A DNA stretch of 64,000 bases, taken from NCBI GenBank assembly GCA_032622095.1, contig CP136068.1, forward strand, positions 163,075,465-163,139,464, in the 5' to 3' direction. Source of the stretch: Siphonodentalium dalli (lineage: Eukaryota > Mollusca > Scaphopoda > Gadilida > Siphonodentaliidae). Positions 27,601 through 42,600 of this stretch are shown here, in pieces. The notes beneath the pieces were generated by a model. The model did no database searches, was not told the DNA's origin, and saw only the letters and a program-made list of their open reading frames with translations. How positions within the stretch are numbered: the stretch's first letter is position 1; every line of letters starts with the position of its first letter. A program made the position numbers and the translations under genes.

Positions 27601-30600
27601 AAAACATCCATTACCCTGCAGGGAGCCCCACACATATATAGAAGCATATAGAAGAGTGTCGTCTGCTCATGTTTGTCTGGGGCTCTGTATGGGTAAAATT
27701 ATAAAATTGTTAAAGAATACAAGAACAAATTATTAAAATTGTAAAAAATTGTTAGGCCAATGCATTCTCTTATATATGCGAGGCGACCTATGGTCGACTC
27801 GCATATATAAGAGAATGCATTGGCACAGGGTAAAAAAATCCCGATTTACGACTGGATTTGATATGGCGGGTCACATATATCATATTAGAGCCAAGCCTGG
27901 GTTTAGTGTGTTTGTAATTTGCAGAATAAGGTCCCCAGAGAGTGAATTTAGTGATGCTATCCCACATAGCAGGCTAGCATCACCAAATTCACCATCTTGG
28001 GACCTCATTGCATGGCCTCATCTGCTGTGGGAGACATAGACTCAGATTGAAGTCCCAAATGGTGAATATTGTGATGTACACCCATTGGGGACCTTGATGA
28101 TGCAATGTGTTGTCTGCCAATTTGGGGATACAAAGAGACTAAACTAAAAAAGAAATAGAATCTATGTGAAGAAGTTGCTATAGCAATATGATAATAAAGA
28201 AACTTTTCAGAAAAGATGAGGCCTAAGCAGAATGAGGTCTCTTTAAGAAGGATATGACTGAAAGTCGTTCCTGTTCACATGAAGTGTGGTCAGTGTTTGG
28301 GTGCTGAAAATCTGATTTACGGAATATGGTTTCCGAAGCGCTCTCTGGATCAATAGTGATACTGTATGTGACATAGGGTGACAAGTTGATCATATCATGG
28401 TCACATAGATTCAAGTGGAATGCTCTGGGTGATTTTTCCATCATGACCAGTCATGACTGACATATTTTCCAGGTATTCTTTTTGAATGTCTGATCACTAT
28501 GGAAATTTCGGGTTGGGAAAGACTGTGGACAGTCCTCTTGGGCTTAATCCATGGAAATACATCATATGAGGAACTCTGTTGGGGGTGGTCTCCAGAGGGT
28601 GAATTTAGTTATGCTAGCTGTGCAGGATAGCGTCACTAAATTCACCCTCTGGGGACCTCATTCTGCAAATGACAGGTATACACAATACCTTTAAGCAAAA
28701 TTCATAGGCCCAGGATGCAATTGACACTGAACTCGATGGACAGAATACCTAAACATATTCTCTCACTGATGATTAACAAATACTTCCTTACCTAAACATA
28801 TTCTCTCACTGATGATTAATGAATACTTCCTCACCTAAACATATTCTCTCACTGATGATTAATGAATACTTCCTCACCTAAACATATTCTCTCACTGATG
28901 ATTAATGAATACTTCCTTACCTAAACATATTCTCTCACTGATGATTAATGAATACTTCCTTACCTAAACATATTCTCTCACTGATGATTAATGAATACTT
29001 CCTCACCTAAACATATTCTCTCACTGATGATTAATGAATACTTCCTCACCTAAACATATTCTCTCACTGATGATTAATGAATACTTCCTCACCTAAACAT
29101 ATTCTCTCACTGATGATTAATGAATACTTCCTCACCTAAACATATTCTCTCACTGATGATTAAAGAATACTTCCTCACCTAAACATATTCTCTCATTGAT
29201 GATTAAAGAATACTTCCTCACCTAAACATATTCTCTCACTGATGATTAATGAATACTTCCTCACCTAAACATATTCTCTCACTGATGATTAATGAATACT
29301 TCCTTACCTAAACATATTCTCTCATTGATGATTAACGAATACTTCCTCACCTAAACATATTCTCTCACTGATTAAAGAATACTTCCTCACCTAAACATAT
29401 TCTCTCACTGATTAAAGAATACTTCCTCACCTAAACATATTCTCTCACTGATTAAAGAATACTTCCTTACCTAAACATATTCTCTCACTGATGATTGCTG
29501 TAAAGAAACTAAGAGCAGCTTCCACCATCACCAATGAGTTCTCCACTGTCGGCGCTGTCTTTGATTTGGTTGGTGAAAATGACAACCATTCCTCCACGTG
29601 GTACCTGATGAAAGAAACATCACACCATTAACCTTTCATGATGTGAGCTGCGCTGGTGCAGCATTAAAGATCCTGTGCCAGTGCATTCTCTTATATATGC
29701 GAGTCTCCCATAGGGAGAATGGCAATGGCTTACAAAGTCAAGGTAAATATTGATAGGCCAATGTATGGCCACAGGGTTAACAAGGCTTTGGAAGCCTGGG
29801 CAAGGTAGATTTAAGATTATTGTTTCACATCCATATGACAAGAGTTTTAGAAACCTGTGCAACCAGCAATGGCGGCCATGTTTTTTTTTTTAAATTTGAA
29901 AAAAATTGATGGCTCCCATTTAGAGGTCACCCCAAGATTCATATGAAGTTTGGTGATGATCGTATGAGAGATATGAGCTGTAGGATGTGCCAATTGATTT
30001 AGTCATGCAAAGATTAAAATCCAAGATGGCTGCTGGTGTTTTTTATCAAATTTCGGAAATAATCTATAGCTCCCATCTAGAGATCACCCGAAGACCCATA
30101 TGAAGTTTGGTTGTGATAACGGAAATTGTTGATGGACAGACGCAAACACGACCGATGGACGATGGATGCTAACCCATGGCAATAGCTCAACTTGAGCTAA
30201 TAAATAGGACTCCTTCTGCACTTCTATTATCTGTTGTCTGCTTATTTTTCCTGAACACCCCCCCCCCCAAATGAATAATAGACTATTCCAGTGTATACTT
30301 TAAAACTGAGTGGGAGAATCCATTCAGTATAACAGGTGAACTCACCTATCGAGAACACTCTGGACGAAGTAATCAGGATCAAGCAATGAGGCACAAATCT
30401 GTAAAGAAAAATAATGTTTAAAAACATTCTATCCGGCTTGGATTCGCCTAAAGCAACAAGACCTAAAAAGTTCATTAACCCTCCCTTGATGGGAGCTTTC
30501 TGAAATTTTGCGAAAAACCTGTGCCAATGCATTCTCTTATATATGCGAGTCTCCCATAGGGAACCTTGTATATATAAGAGAATACATTGGCCTAACAATA

Positions 30601-33600
30601 TTTATCTTGACCTTGTGAGCCAGTGCATTCTCTTATATATGCGAGGCTCCCTATGGAAGATTTGCATATATAAGAGAATGTACTGACACATGATCTTTAA
30701 TGCTGCACCAGCGCAGCTCCCGTCATGAAAGGGTTAAGTGAAAGTGTCAATTGGATAATGTCTAGGGCCCTGCGAATCAGATATTCGGCAACCGAATCGA
30801 ATCTTGAATCCATCGAATCCAAATCAAATATGGCAAGCACTGGTCGGAGAAAAAGTTATGAACTGACAGGCTGAAATTTATTCTAATGACAATTTAATAG
30901 CTGAGAATTGCTAAAAAATTTCAATTTTTGATGTTAACAGTTCATTTATTGTAACATTGTTATTTTCATAGACGGAAGTTATTATAATAACTCATGTAAA
31001 CATACCTGTAGCTGGTAGATGTCAAGGTCGACCATGGAGTAACAGAAGTGACACTGTACGTAAGTCATGGCTTGCCCCTTTATTTGGAGCCCGTTCCTCA
31101 CCCACAAGTTGGAGTAAATCTCGGAGACTCCAACCTAAAAAAAAAGAGCGGAAAACATGAACAAAACGATTGAACACTCAATTGATTGTCATCATAGTAG
31201 TGAACATACATGGCAAATTTCATTAATGTCCTTCAACCGGTGTTTGAGATATCTGCCCGGACGAACAGTGGTGAAGATACAGACAATAAAACAACACTTC
31301 CAAATAAACAACGATGAATAACTCTAGAATGGAAAATCCAGAAAAATTGATTAAACGTTGAATGCCCTCAAACATCCATACCAAATTTCATTCAGATCTG
31401 ACAACCGATGTTTAAGACGGAGAGACGTACCAACAAATGGGTAGTATGTGGCAATTAATTGATGTGGCTAAAGTAATTATGTCTACAAATTTGTGGCTAT
31501 CAAGTAGTTGATAAAATTTTATGTGGCTATCAAGTAGTTTATAGTGATAAAATTTCAGGTTATGGAAACTGAATATGTAGGAATTATAGCAGAAGTAGCC
31601 GATTGAAATTCAAAAACTTCCATACAGCAACTAGGACAGTAGAATAGGAGAAACTGATAGGTCTGTGATTGGGTGACTAGCCACATAACTGTCCGAACAC
31701 CTCCTATTGACAGATCATGGATGTCTAAATCTATCGACTTTTTGTTTCCAACTTTTGAGAGGCTTCATAATTAAATAGGCTGATTAGATCATTTTTGAGG
31801 GTTCATCTGAACGCTGTTACATGGCTAGGCACATAAATGAGACCCGCCATATCAAATCCAGTCGTAAGTCGGGATTTTTTTACCCTGTGCCAATGCATTC
31901 TCTTATATATGCGAGTCGACCATAGGTCGCCTCGCATATATAAGAGAATTCATTGGCCTAACAATTTTTTACAATTTCAATAATTTTTTCTTGTATTCTT
32001 TAACAATTTTATAATTTCACCCATACAGAACCCCAGACAAACATGAGCAGACGACACTCTTCTATATGCTTCTATATATGAGTGGGGCTCCCTGCAGGGT
32101 AATGGATGTTTTTTTTATTTTATGTCCTAAAAATTGTAAGAAACATTTATTTTAAAAAAATTATAAAAAATTGTTAGGCCAATGCATTCTCTTATATATG
32201 AGAGAATGCATTGGCACAGGGTAAAAAAATCCCGACTTACGACTGGATTTGATATGGCGGGTCACAAATATCAATTTCTCTTATTTATATCCACACAAGT
32301 ATCCAAATGTCGGATGGACGGACAGAAAGAAAAAGCACACGGCTAAATGTCCAGACAAGGTCAATCCAGTATACCCCCCATTCTCTTCAAGAGTGGGGGT
32401 ATAATTATGAAGGCACCTTGTAATGAGAAACCAATCCAGAAATCTCTAATCCCAAATATTTACAATAAGTGGAGCCCTCGGTTTCAATTTTGATTATATT
32501 CTTACTCCCTTTTTAACGACAAACCCCTGTGGAATAGGATTAGGGTTAGACCTTGGTGATTTAATAGTTATGACTGTACCTGTATCTGGAGGACGTGAAG
32601 CATCAACATTTTGAGCATGTTCTCGGAGGGAGCGATGGTCTCGAGACACACGCCGTGATTAAGTATGGCGTGCATTATGAACGCCGACAGGTACCGATGG
32701 ATCGGCAGGTGGAACGTCAGCTGGAACGAATTCGGCTTCATGGACGGTGAACAGTTTATTGCATCAAACCAATCTTGCAGAGCGAACAGGCATGAATCTA
32801 TCAGCTTCTTGATGAAAATCTTTGTTTCCTAAAAACAAAATCATACCAAGTCTACATGTATGCAAAATCAATTTACCATTGCCAAAACATTTTGAAAAGC
32901 ATGCGCATGTGCGGTTTTAAATTAAATTTTTTTTTCTGGGGCACATGCCAACAAAGCAATTCCACCCCTGGGTTTAATATCAATTCCAACCCTGGATCAT
33001 CGGCTAGCTCTGGGTTTAATATCAATTCCACCCCTGGATCATCGGCTGGCTCTGGGTTTAATATCAATTCCACCCCTGGATCATCGGCTGGCTCTGGGTT
33101 TAATATCAATTCCACCCCTGGATCATCGGCTGGCTCTGGGTTTAATATCAGTTGACTGTGGCCATTATTACCCAAACAAATGTTCATAAAAGTTAGTTCA
33201 CTGTGAGATGAAACATTACCTGTGATTTGAAACATTACCTGTGATTTGAAACATTACCTGTGATTTGAAACATTACCTGTGATTTGAAACATTACCTGTG
33301 ATTTGAAACATTACCTGTGATTTGAAACATTACCTGTGATTTGAAACATTACCTGTGATTTGAAACATTACCTGTGATTTGCACTGTGAGATGAGGCACC
33401 ACATAGGAGATGAAGCGATCTCCAGCTCAGATGAGAACGCAGCATAGTACGTATCCGGTTCAAACTCGACGTGCTGACTTAGTTCCCGCTGGTTTAAATT
33501 CATACCTGTAGAATGATAAAGTAGGCAGTCCTTTTAATTAGCCCTCGGCATTCGGCACTGCCGAGGACGAGCCGAGGAGATTACGATTTTGCGTCGGCAT

Positions 33601-36600
33601 TTTTTTTTCCGAGGGAGAAGTTTCCAACTTTCGAGGTACTGTAAGTGAGTGTCGACATTTCTTATCAGGCCAAAGAAAAAAAGTCTTTTGGTTTGGGTTT
33701 CCCGACCAACCCTATTTTTTGCATGCGACCCTAAACATTTTATTGACCCGCCGGCAAAAATAGAAAAAAAATCACCGATCGTCAATACCACGAATAGGCG
33801 AAAACGGTACGCGGTTTAATAGTACGTTTCTAATGACCGGATGTTTGGCGGTACACGCTTTTAGTAATACATGTTTGTACTTTCTTTGGGCGCTGAATTT
33901 ATCAATATCGATTCGCGATATCGTCTGGATGTTTTCACAATGGCATCAGTTTTGTCCTTAATATTAAAGATTAAAGAAATGTGAACATAATTTACAAGAA
34001 ATAAAAACACTGAAAGCATTAAATGGGATTATGTTCATGTGGGATCAGGTGGGTGTGATGAATCATGATACAAGTCAACTCAAGTACCGTATATAACATT
34101 TTAAAATGCATGTAATAATCAAACATAGTATCATATGTTAGACAAATTGACAAGTTATACATTCAATTATCATAAATGTATGCAGTTTGCTGTGTACTGT
34201 GTGTAGTGGACTGTGTCCTCAAGATATTCACCTGCTCACGATGTAACTAACATGATTTTAAAGCATTTTCAAAACTGCCTAGGCAATTTACCTAGGACGA
34301 AAATTTAGCCTAGGCATTTTTTTTGCCTAGAGGTAATTTTCCTAATTAAAAGGACTGAGTAGGTCATTATTAATTAAACACATGAATTCATGCCTGCGAC
34401 ATAAAAATAAGCCATTAATTATACAGATAAGACAATATATTCTCCAGTTTTAAAGAAAACAAAACACATAGGGTGCATCAAGTTGAGTTGGCTCCATTAT
34501 CTCTGGTTATAATTCACCCCTGTAGAATTATAGCACAAATGACAGTTACACCAGATGAGACACCACATATTAGTCTAGATGATCCCAGAGAAATGGCGAC
34601 AGCGGTCTTTGGGTCTCCCTCCCTCTTAATACTAAAGTTAAGCTCACCCGACCTCCCTCTTAATGATAAAGTTCAACTCACCCTGACCTGACCTTAAAAT
34701 AAAATATCTGTGTCGATTTTGAGATGAGGGAGGGAGGCTATTATTTTACTCTCAAAATCTAGAAACATACTCCAGACACAAACAAAAAGTCATTATTCTA
34801 ACAGAAATATTGACAAAACTATTTGACAAGGCTTTTTAAAAGAAAATTTCAGGGTCGTGCCTGAGAAGACAGAATTTTTGTTATTTGGCCTAAGATACCA
34901 AAAGTTTTTGCTTGTTTTACTTCTAACTTCTACTTATGATGGTTCTCCTGTGAAATGACGGATTAAATTATAAGAAATAATTCTTGTTTCGAATAAGGTT
35001 ATGGGTTATAACTGATAAGAGATACATACGAAGATATACGTTTCGGTAATTTCCCGCTATTTTATAGGCAAGAACATAATAAAATATTTTATCTCAACTT
35101 TTTATAAAAGAAATCAAATGTTAATTGAAAATGCTCTTCAATTTTCAAAGTATTTAAGTAAAAATACAATACTTTGACTCCTAGCATTCTTAATAGCAAA
35201 TACAAATTTTTTAATATTTACAAATACAATACAAATACAGAATATGATTACCCTATCCCTGCCGACGCCTAGCGGAAACCATGGTTAAACTCACCCTGGA
35301 AATAAGCCAGTAGATCGAGCCACATCGTGACGAGCTTGGAATCAGACAGGAACTTGTGAGCGACTGCCTTGTGGGATAGCAGATTGAGTAGATCGCTAAT
35401 GATCGGCCAATAGCAGTGCTCCTTCATCACTCCATTCCCACAATCCACCACACTGTGGAAAGTCGATGCTGAGTCTGAAACAGGTGCAGTAAAACGGTCT
35501 TAATCCTTTAACCAACAGAAGGGCCATGTGCCAATGCATTCTCTTATATATGCGAGTCGACCATAGGTCGCCTCGCATATATAAGAGAATGCATTGGCTT
35601 AACACATTAAAAATTATAAAATTGTTAAAGAATGTAAGAATTTTTTATTTTTTTTAGGCCAATGCATTCTCTTATATATGCGAGGCGACCTATGGTCGAC
35701 ACGCATATATAAGAGAATGCATTGGCACATGGCATAACTGTAACTATCACAATGTGGTCAAGGAGCCGGTTCCAATGATATCCATATGTGTATGGTTCTA
35801 TTGAGACAGACCGAAGATATTTTAGACTGTTGAAGCTTTATTTGGCCGGTTTTGGCCGTTTTGTTGGGTAAAGGGTTAATCCTTTCATGATGGGAGCTGC
35901 ACGGGTGCAGTATAAAATATCATGTGCCAGTGCATTCTCTTATATATGTGAGTCTCCCATAGCAAGCCACACATATATAACAGAATGCACTGGCTTACAA
36001 GGTCAAGGTAAATAATGTATTTTCTTATATATGCAAGGCTCCCTATAGGCTCAGATATATAAGATAAGGCATTGGCACAGGATTTTGCAAAATTTCAGGA
36101 AGCTCCAGTCATGGACAGGTTAAGTAATTTTATGTTTGTTGTCAATAGCCACATTTCCTTTTTTGGGAGAAAATAATGAAGTATTTGATCAATTATTGAT
36201 ATAAACAGTATTTATTCCATATAGTTCAATATATACAATATAAAATATGATGTATGAATAATATATGGTGGGGATCCTGCATCAAAAACATGCTTAGGCC
36301 ATCCAAAATTAAATATTTGTTTCTCAGCCACCGCCGCATTGAATTTTTTTGGCCAGTGTTGATCATTTTAATCGCACAATGCAAAAAATTGCTTGTGGAC
36401 TTTCATAAAAAACCAATGAAATTTGGCATTCAAATGGCTGAAAAACACAAGAGAATCCTAGAAAGTAGATTGTACAGTAAAAGATGTGCAATTTAATAAC
36501 TTATTATAAACTGGGAAAAAAATCCTGCCTCCCACACTGATCTGAAGTAAAAATAGCCTGAAAAACAATTAATTAATTTTGGATGGCGTTTCCGGTCACC

Positions 36601-39600
36601 TGGTCGCCTTATTTTTAGCAACATTGGGCAGAACTTGTGAATAAGTGACAAAGTATGAATAATTATTGGTTTTGCAGAAAGCTATTGATTGGGTGATGAG
36701 CAAAGCATTCTTCAATGCGCAAGTAATTTCATTGGCGTGATTCCTCCTGTTTGAAATAGTTTATTTCATGGGAGTCCCTAGTATGTAAGTTGATTGAATT
36801 AACCCTTTACCCAACAGAAGGGCCCTGTGCCAATGCATTCTCTTATATATGCGAGGCGACTCGCATATATAAGAGAATGCATTGGCACATGGCATAACTG
36901 TAACCACCACAATGTGGTCAATGAGCCGGTTCCAATGATATCCATATTTGTATGGTTCTATTGAGACAGACCGAAGATATTTTAGGCTGTTGAAGATTTA
37001 TTTGAGCGTTTTTGGCCGGTTTGTTGGGTAAAGGGTTAAACATGGTATAGTTTTAACAAGACTTATCTACCTTCTATGGTACTTTCGGTGGCGATCCCTT
37101 CAAACATATTGGTAAGACTAATGATGACGGTGTACATTAGGTTACACTCCACGACCATTTTGGTTGCCAATGTTTCATTACTGAAGAGCTGTACGCTGAT
37201 ATGCACCACCCGATTGGACACAGTCGGCCGACTCAGAGCATCCACCAATACGACAGATATCCGACTGTAATGCTTCACGAAACTCTTCGTAAATGCTTCC
37301 TAAAAATATGAACAGTATATATTATCACCATATATGACAGATACATTAATGCCCTAATTAATCGACTGCTTAACCACAGCAGAATTATGGGTAACTTTTC
37401 AGGATTTAGTCGGAAATATGGCTTGTTGCCATTCATCGGAAAGCTTTCCCCGACTAAATCCTGAAAAGTTACCCATAATTGTGATGTGGTTAAGCAGTCG
37501 ATTAATTAGGGCATTACTGTATCTGTCTAATATGTATATGCTGCACTATGAAATCAGCTTCCAACAGACATTTGTACTGAGAGGTCTTTCGAAAATAAAC
37601 AAGCAGTCGCAGACGGCAGGTATCCCCCGCCGAATTGTGCAGTTGGGGAAGTGCATTCTCAATAATGTTTGCGTTCTCAGTATGTGCTAAACAAGAGGTG
37701 GGATTTTGTCAAAAAGCCTGGCTTGCGAACTCATTTTAGGTACTGGTCATGGGAACGAATATACCGAAAATCTTTTTAATCCGTTGACATTCGTGGAAAT
37801 TAGCCCTGTGACGTCGTCCATTTGATCCAAAAAAAATAAACAAAGTCCAATAACTCAGCTGAAAATATCCGGCCGGACCTGGTTTGCGAACTCGTTCTAG
37901 ATACTGGTCATGTGAACTCATATACCAAAAATCTTTTAAATCCGTTGACATTTTTGGAAATGAGCCCTGTGACGTCGTCCATTTGCACACACAAAAATAA
38001 ACAAAGTCCAATAACTCTGCTAAAAATATCTGGGCGGTCATGGTTTGCGAACTCGTTCTAGATACTAGTCATGTGAACTCATATACCAAAAATCTTTGAA
38101 ATCTGTTACATTTGTGGAAATGAGCCCTGGGACGTCGTTTATTTGCTATTTGGTAAATTTGACAAAAATAATAAACAAAGTCCAATAACTCCAGTAAAAA
38201 TATCCGGCCAGACCTGGCTTGCGAACTCATTCTAGGTAATGGTCAGGTGAACTCATATACCAAATATCTTTGAAATCCGTTGACATTTGTGGAAATGAGC
38301 CCTGGGACGTCGTCTATTTGCTATTTGGTAAATTCGACAAAAATAATAAACAAAGTCCAATAACTCCAGTAAAAATATCTGGCCAGACCTGGCTTGCGAA
38401 CTCATTCTAGGTAATGGTCAGGTGAACTCATATACCAAATATCTTTGAAATCCGTTGAGATTTGTGGAAATGAGCCCTGGGACGTCGTCTATTTGATAAA
38501 TTCGACAAAAATAATAAACAAAGTCCAATAACTCTGGTAAAAATATCTGGCCAGACCTGGCTTGCGAACTCATTCTAGGTAATGGTCAGGTGAACTCATA
38601 TACCACAAATCTTTAAAATCCATTTACATTTGTTCAAGTTATGACTCTTACAAATTCGGGACGGACGGACGGACCGCTCGACGGACGGACGGAACCCATT
38701 ACTATATCCCCCGCAAATTTTAAATTTGGCAGGGGATAAAAAAAAAATTGTAAACTCACTTGTTCAGACACAATTAAGGATAACTTCTATTATTAACCCT
38801 TCCATGACTGGAGCTTCATGAAATTTAGCTAAAACCCTGTGCATTCTCTTATATATGCTTGTCTCGCATAACTAAGAGAATATTATTGGCCTAACGATAT
38901 TAGCTTGACTGTAAGCCAGTGTATTCTCTTATGTACGCGAGGCTCCCTATGGGAGACTCGATATATGTAAGATAATGCACTGGCACAGGATCTTTAATGT
39001 TGCACCAGCGCAGCTCCCGTCATCAAAGGGTTAAGTAATCACATTTTGACTGCACCCGTTTTCCAGTAAATTTATTTTGAATAGCTAATTTAGATTTGTA
39101 AATGCTGGTCTTAGATCACATCTTTTAGGCCAATATTTGCTTATGTTTTACAATTGAATGTAAACTGTTCTGAAGCATAGTATACAACAGATTTTATGCT
39201 ATATAAAATAAATTAATAATTGTTAATTAATGCCAAACAAAACTCTTCTAAAGCAGGATTTCCATTACTAATGCTCAGCATCTGTGGAATGGCCTCATTC
39301 CCCTCCCTGATAATCTGTTTGAGGACATACATGTACCTAATGTCAATAGCAATCTGCACTGAGAGTTCGTGGGTTAAACAGAATTAAGCCTGAGTTTAGT
39401 GTGCCTGTCATTTGCAGAATGAAGTCCCCAGAGGGTGAATTTAGTGATGCTATCCTGCATAGTGGGCCAGCATCACTAAATTCACCCTCTGGGACCCTCA
39501 TTCTGCATGGCCTCATCTGCTATGGGAGACATAGGACTCAGATTGAAGTTCCAAAATGGTGAATATTATAATGTACACCCATTGGGAACCTCGATTATGC

Positions 39601-42600
39601 AATGTGTCGTCTGCCAATTTGGTGATATAGATAAACTAAACTAAAAAAGAAATAGAATCTATGTGAAGAAGTTTCTATAGAAATTTGATAATAAAGAAAC
39701 TTTCCAGAGAAGATGAGGCCTAAGCAGTATGTAGTCCCCAGAGGTTGAATTTAGTGATGCTAGCCCACTATGCGGGATAGCGTCACTAAATTCACCCTCT
39801 GGGGACCTCATTCTGCAAATGACAGGCACACTAAACTCAGACTTGAACAGAATACTGGTGAAAAAGCAGGTCAATTGAGCACAGTATGTTACCGGTACAC
39901 CAAAACCCTTTGAAATAAAAGCACCAAAACTACAATGTAATGTTTGGTGTGCAGTCAAATAGTGACATTATATACACAGTATAGCGCATATGCGCAGGAA
40001 CTGTGTTGTGGAAGGAATAATTTTAGTGGCCTTGCACTGTGTTTCTCCACAGATCTGAGGCAATTATATGGCAGTGTACGATAGACTGTACAGCGTAATA
40101 CACATATGAAAGTGCCACTGTAACATCAATGAATGCCGGACTTCTGAGTATGGCTATTTTGTGCATGAGATTTCTGTTGTGCACGATATTTGTCATGGAC
40201 GAAACTACTCACACTCAGAGATCACATGATATTGTATTAACCCTTTACCAACAAACCGGCCAAAACCGGCCAAATAAAGCTTCAACAGCCTAAAATATCT
40301 TCGGTCTGTCTCAATAACACCATACAAATATGGATATCATTGGAACCGGTTCATTGACCACATTGTGATGGTTACAGTTATGCCCTGTGCCAATGCATTC
40401 TCTTATATATGCGAGTCGACCATAGGTCGCCTCGCATATATAAGAGAATGCATTGGCCTAAAAAATCTGTTTTTAACACTTTTTACCATTTTTTCTTACA
40501 ACAATTTTATAATTTTTTCTTACAATTTTATCATTTTTAATATGTTAAGCCAATGCATTCTCTTATATATGCGAGGCGACCTATGGTCGACTCGCATATA
40601 TAAGAGAATGCATTGGCACAGGGCCGTTCTGTTGGGTAAAGGGTTAAATAAAAGAATGCCGAAGTGCTGAGTCGGGAGATTTTTGTGGACGGGATGTCCG
40701 TGGATAAAATTAGTCATAGGTTATATTCTTTTATACAAAATGCACTAATCTTCTTCCTTTTTATTGAAATGAAGGCATGAATGCAAGGTCGGTAATGAAA
40801 TACTAGCCATGTTTATCAGCCTATTAGTCATATGTAGATTTTTCAAAACACTGATAATTAATGATATTTTTAATAATTGTCGAAAAGAACAGTATTTTCC
40901 ATATTTGAGTAATTACTTAAAATTCTTATTTAAATAAGTGAAATTTTGGCAAAGTTTGCCAAGTATGCAAAAATAATATAGTAAAATCTATTGAAAATGG
41001 TTTGAGAAATTTTTATTTTATGCTTATTTCCAAAATATTTGATTAAGCGATATGTGATTATCTGTAATTGACTGTATACAGCATACCTTGTACTGATCAT
41101 CTGTAATTGACTGTATACAACATACCTTGTACTGATCATCTGTAATTGACTGTATACAACATACCTTGTACTGATCATCTGTAATTGACTGTAACATACC
41201 TTGTACTGATCATCTGTAATTGACTGTAACATACCTTGTACTGATCATCTGTAATTGACTGTAACATACCTTGTACTGATCATCTGTAATTGACTGTATA
41301 CAACATACCTTGTACTGATCATCTGTAATTGACTGTATACAACATACCTTGTACTGATCATCTGTAATTGACTGTATACAACATACCTTGTACTGATCAT
41401 CTGTAATTGACTGTACACAACATACCTTGTACTGATCATCTGACTGTATACAACATACCTTGTACTGATCATCTGACTGTATACAACATACCTTGTACTG
41501 ATCATCTGACTGTATACAACATACCTTGTACTGATCATCTGACTGTATACAACATACCTTGTACTGATCATCTGTAATTGACTGTATACAACATACCTTG
41601 TACTGATCATCTGTAATTGACTGTATACAACATACCTTGTACTGATCATCTGTAATTGACTGTATACAACATACCTTGTACTGATCATCTGTAATTGACT
41701 GTAACATACCTTGTACTGATCATCTGTAATTGACTGTAACATACCTTGTACTGATCATCTGTAATTGACTGTAACATACCTTGTACTGATCATCTGTAAT
41801 TGACTGTAACATACCTTGTACTGATCATCTGTAATTGACTGTATACAACATACCTTGTACTGATCATCTGTAATTGACTGTATACAACATACCTTGTACT
41901 GATCATCTGTAATTGACTGTACACAACATACCTTGTACTGATCATCTGACTGTATACAACATACCTTGTACTGATCATCTGACTGTATACAACATACCTT
42001 GTACTGATCATCTGACTGTATACAACATACCTTGTACTGATCATCTGACTGTATACAACATACCTTGTACTGATCATCTGACTGTATACAACATACCTTG
42101 TACTGATCATCTGACTGTATACAACATACCTTGTACTGATTATCTGACTGTATACAACATACCTTGTACTGATCATCTGACTGTATACAACATACCTTGT
42201 ACTGATTATCTGACTGTATACAACATACCTTGTACTGATTATCTGTAATTGACTGTATACAACATACCTTGTACTGATCATCTGTAATTGACTGTATACA
42301 ACATACCTTGTACTGATCATCTGTAATTGACTGTATACAACATACCTTGTACTGATCATCTGTAATTGACTGTATACAACATACCTTGTACTGATCATCT
42401 GTAATTGACTGTATACAACATACCTTGTACTGATCATCTGTAATTGACTGTATACAACATACCTTGTACTGATCATCTGTAATTGACTGTATACAACATA
42501 CCTTGTACTGATCATCTGTAATTGACTGTATACAACATACCTTGTACTGATCATCTGTAATTGACTGTATACAACATACCTTGTACTGATCATCTGTAAT

